From contig NW_025401157.1 of NCBI RefSeq assembly GCF_011075055.1, positions 97,659-161,658 on the forward strand: a stretch of 64,000 bases of DNA. Reading direction: 5' to 3'. Positions within the stretch are counted from its first letter, which is position 1; each line of letters opens with the position of its first letter. Below, piece after piece: positions 60,600-64,000 of the stretch. This stretch comes from Mangifera indica (taxonomy: Eukaryota > Streptophyta > Magnoliopsida > Sapindales > Anacardiaceae). The notes under the pieces are model-generated. The model made no database searches and was not told the origin of the DNA. It saw only the letters and a program-made list of their open reading frames with translations. The translations under genes were made by a program, and so were the position numbers.

Positions 60600-62193
60600 T
60601 TATGGATTTCTGTTGTTGGATGCTGTACCTTAATAATTCTTCTCCTTCCAATACTTGATAGTAAGTTAAATTTGCATTTAACAATAGAAAAAATCATGTA
60701 ATTCTGGTGAATTTGTCTTACTATGAAGAATTTATTTAGCATTTTTCTTGCGGGTAACTGAACAGAGGTCAAATCTTCCAATTGCATTCTTCAAGGATGT
60801 CGTCACTTCCAAAATAGAATCTAACCAGGTTTAAGATCTACATGTATTTGTTTCTAAATGAAATTCTTCGAAATGAGACCATGTAGTGCACTATGCAGCC
60901 TTCTTTTCTGGTTCTAACAATCTTTAGTATGACTTTTTGGTCTGTCAGTTGTTTTGATGGTTAGATGTTTGGTGTGTTTTCTGAAACTTGCTGTTTGTTT
61001 CTTGTCTTGACATAGGTTGTCCTCATTTGTGGTGAAATTGGGTGTGGGTAGACAACACAGGTTATTAATCTATCTTTATCTTCCTTATGGTCAGATGGTT
61101 TATTTTACCTGTTTGCAAGCAATCCCTCTTGATTATGCCATTTTCTTATTTGTAGATAGGAAGTATTATACATGTAATCAGTTGATGAGAATCAAAATGA
61201 ACTAGATTATTCCTGTTAGTAGATTCATAAATTGTCTATTGTTAGTTAATTTGATTCAATGATATGTCTGTACTAAAGAACAAATTGACCTTATTACAAA
61301 GCGCATAGGTGATTTCATAACTATGGCTTGACACAATCTTCTAGATCTGATAATATATCTTCTGTAATTACAGTATCCAGTTGGGCTAGCAAACTTTTAT
61401 TCTTTAGCTTATTGATTTAAATAAGCTAGAGGCTGTTTTATTTTAATTGAATGCCCATATAAATTTCATTGAACCTTAATACCTGCCAAATTGTAATTTG
61501 GCAGAGTTAAGGATAAAGGCTACTTATTCATCAGGAGTTATAGGTTGAATTTCTGTTTGTTGAGTTCTAAAAGTCAGGTGAAAGCCTCTAAGGAAAAACA
61601 GAAGAAACGCTGTTAAAGCTAATTCAAATCAAAACAATGAATAAATTATACAAGACAAGAATGAATAGAAAGACAAGCTTCTATTGATGGCTCTTAGCAT
61701 ACTTGTATCTCAAGTCTATTATGTAGTTCACAATTCTCAGTGCAATCCATTTACTTAGATGTTAAACTTTAATCTGGGAATTCATTATGATACGTATTTT
61801 TAGTAAAAAGCCGAAGTTGTCCAGCGTTCACTAAGTTACTGACTTACTGTTTGTTTACGTGAGTGTAGAAAGTTGGATTTAGAGTGGTAAAGAAGATGGC
61901 TTGGCCCAAAACTGATTTTATTTTTTGATAATCATGTAAGGCACTCTTATTACTTGTGATCCAGGTCCCACAATAGCTGTTAGACCATACATGGGGAAAG
62001 AGTGATGCATGTAAAATACTGTGCTCAACCTCGACGTATCTTGGCAACATCAGGTGTATATCTTGATGCTTGCGGTATATTTTAGTTTTGTTGACTTTTT
62101 TGTAGATAGGTGGCTTTGTTTTGGATCAACGGCCATTGATTTTGCCCGAATTTACTGCTTGAGAGAACTATTGTTAGACGGGATTTTGTTCAA
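60600..62193. other. No feature recognised
   Basis: Moderately AT-rich DNA resembling intron or intergenic sequence. Small ORFs (60527-60787, 61017-61205, 61844-62050) have no domain or codon support. Confidence 0.45.
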
Positions 62194-62516
62194 TGTAGGG
62201 TTGAACTCGAACCGAATTCGTTAGAGTTTGAACTCGAGTTCAGTTTCAATGAGCCCGAAACGAGCCAGTTCTAGCTAATCTCGGTCTAGATTGAGCTCGA
62301 GCTTGAGCTAAATTTTTCAATTAAAAATTTTTGATACAAAACGATATCGTTTTGAATAATATATATTAAAACAACATCGTTTTAATAACGAAAAACGAAT
62401 CGAATTGAATTCGAATCGAGTTTGAACTTGGTTTTCACGAGCTCTACAAGCTCGAACTTGAGCTCAGTTATATGTAAACCGAACCGAGTATGAACTCGAT
62501 TCGAATTCAGCCCTAC
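62194..62516. mobile_element. Short MITE with TGTAGGGTTGAACTCGAACCG-type inverted ends
   Basis: The left end (T)GTAGGGTTGAACTCGAACCG and the inverted right end GTAGGGCTGAATTCGAATCG agree over about 20 bp. TTCAA flanks both sides (62189-62193 and 62517-62521), a possible 5-bp target duplication. The interior is rich in GAGCTCGA/TTCGAACTC words and contains ACGATATCGT next to AT-rich DNA. About 320 bp; no ORF of its own. Confidence 0.7.
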
Positions 62517-64000
62517 TTCAAAATAAGTACTTACATCATTTTTCATGAAAGAAACATTGCCATGTAAAGTTGATAGACAGGCTTGTTTGTTTGCATTGTG
62601 ATATTTTTCTCTCAAGTTGATTTCTTTGGTTAATATTTTAGAGGTAACGCATTCTCGAGAAGCACTTCCTGCAGTTCTTGAGGCATCTATGCGTGCAACA
62701 GTCTGCATTCTGTCTTATGATGGACTCTCAGGAATCTGATTTGCGTCAGAACCTGTGGACTCGGTAACAAGGATGATACAAGCCAATGCCAGAGAGAAGC
62801 AGAGACACAGGTCATAGTCCAAACAACTTCCTTAGGTCACTTTTGAACCACGACACCGACCAGAAGGGTACGTTTCAAAGGAACAAGAAAAGGAAATAAA
62901 TCATCAAGCAGCTATGATGGTAGGCCACCATTACAAGGCCGGTCGATGGTAGGGGTCCGAGGAGAGATTCTTTCAAGAGGCAACGTGGGAGCGGTCTAAA
63001 CTGCATTCGTAATTGAATCTCATCTGACTGTATGTTGTAGATCATCAGAAGTACACCCCATGATGTGTTGCTTCTGTGAATATTATATTGTCTCGAAAGA
63101 AACAAGGTTTTTTTCTGTTTTTATTTTATTACCAAATATATTTTAACCATATTTAGCATTTATATCAAGCTTCTGCTATCACTTTGGATGTGACACTCTT
63201 GGGTGACTCTCAGATTGATAAAATATGATACAATTACATCATTTAAAAATAAAACGGTATAATTAATTAAATATTATGTGAATTTTATAAATTATTAAAA
63301 TATATTTTAAATTATAAAATTTAGAAATAAAACTATGAATAAAATTTTGATAATGAATTAGGTTAAATAAATTGTATATTAAAAAACACGATATTTTAAA
63401 GAAATAATCTTTGTTCCATTCCTCCTGTGACATAATTAAATAAATGCTATAACAATCAATGGATTGATAAATTATTCATATAATACAAAACAAATTGTTA
63501 TCTATTAAATCCAAAATCTCAAAATTATATATCAATTTTGTCTTTTTTTTTTTTAAATTTTTTAGATAAATTATTTCTAGAAGATTGATGAGCTGTATAA
63601 TTTATTATTAATCCAAAAGGGTGAACAGAAAATGACAAATATATGAATATATTATTATTAATAAGCATCTTTCCGCTCGGAAAGAATATATTCATTATTT
63701 CATCAGGAGGTTTTATTTTCACTGAACTGTCGGTCTAGCTTTGTTTTTTCCTTTTTTTGTTCCTACAGACATTCAGATTCAACTCAATCCTCAATTTATG
63801 TCTATTAAATCTGGTAGATTACAGACAATTAGTACAAACTAATTTTATTTCATTTTGATTCTGATTTTATTTTCCAAGTCAACATTAAGGTTTATTGAAT
63901 CCCTTGTTATTTGCAGATTCATCCCCAAATCTTCGTTTGCTTCAATCATGCTCTCTTTCTTTGCTTTTCTCCATCTTTTTCTTTAGTTCAACCTGAAATT
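62517..64000. other. Unresolved region with a possible decayed coding fragment
   Basis: At about 62641-62742 (plus) a frame EVTHSREALPAVLEASMRAT... reads like coding sequence after an acceptor-like TTTTAG and ends in TGA. From 62800 to 63060 the sequence is GC-richer than its surroundings with further frame fragments, but all are interrupted. This may be a degraded gene or retroposed exon; I cannot name it. From 63110 to the right edge it is AT-rich, with no gene recognised. Confidence 0.3.

Overview
This window is a stretch of plant nuclear chromosome, almost certainly from a eudicot. The genes are split by AT-rich introns with GT/GC-AG borders, they encode chloroplast and phytochrome-signalling proteins, and the intergenic DNA is very AT-rich with MITE-type repeats. 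I cannot name the species. All models below are manual translations with splice phases checked by exon length; no alignment or transcript was available.

Layout. 1-620 (-): 5' part of a CYP93-like cytochrome P450 cut by the window edge. 621-8654: intergenic, dominated from about 4.5 to 8.1 kb by nested DNA transposons: a 1.9-kb long-TIR element containing one Tourist-like MITE, and a second Tourist-like MITE split by a 1,032-bp Mutator-like element with an exact 9-bp target duplication. 8655-13420 (+): ORANGE (OR), a plastid DnaJ-type zinc-finger protein. 14610-16180 (+): USB1, the U6 snRNA 3'-end phosphodiesterase. 18205-22340 and 25750-30470 (+): a tandem pair of peroxisomal polyamine oxidases (PAO2/3 type, C-terminal SRM), each preceded by a conserved 78-codon upstream ORF that overlaps the main start. 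32029-37373 (+): N-acetylglucosamine kinase. 40689-43769 (-): a PIF4/5-type bHLH factor. 45206-47553 (-): a chloroplast aldo/keto reductase like At1g06690. 49788-51659 (+): a reticulon-like protein B. 52443-53532 (+): PsbP of photosystem II. 54155-56834 (-): a WDR26-like LisH-CTLH-WD40 protein with a one-base frameshift in this sequence. 56.8-64 kb: no confident gene; weak ORF remnants and a 0.32-kb MITE.

The neighbours do not form a pathway. The most informative features are changes around genes. The PAO pair shares uORFs and GC-AG introns, but in copy 2 one GC donor has become GA. NAGK has an apparently exact 196-bp tandem duplication that repeats a 3' splice site and exon start. OR has an intronic tandem duplication that repeats a 5' splice site. 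WDR26 has a homopolymer frameshift. No wholly new gene system was found; the uORF/PAO pair and the splice-site changes are the best leads.
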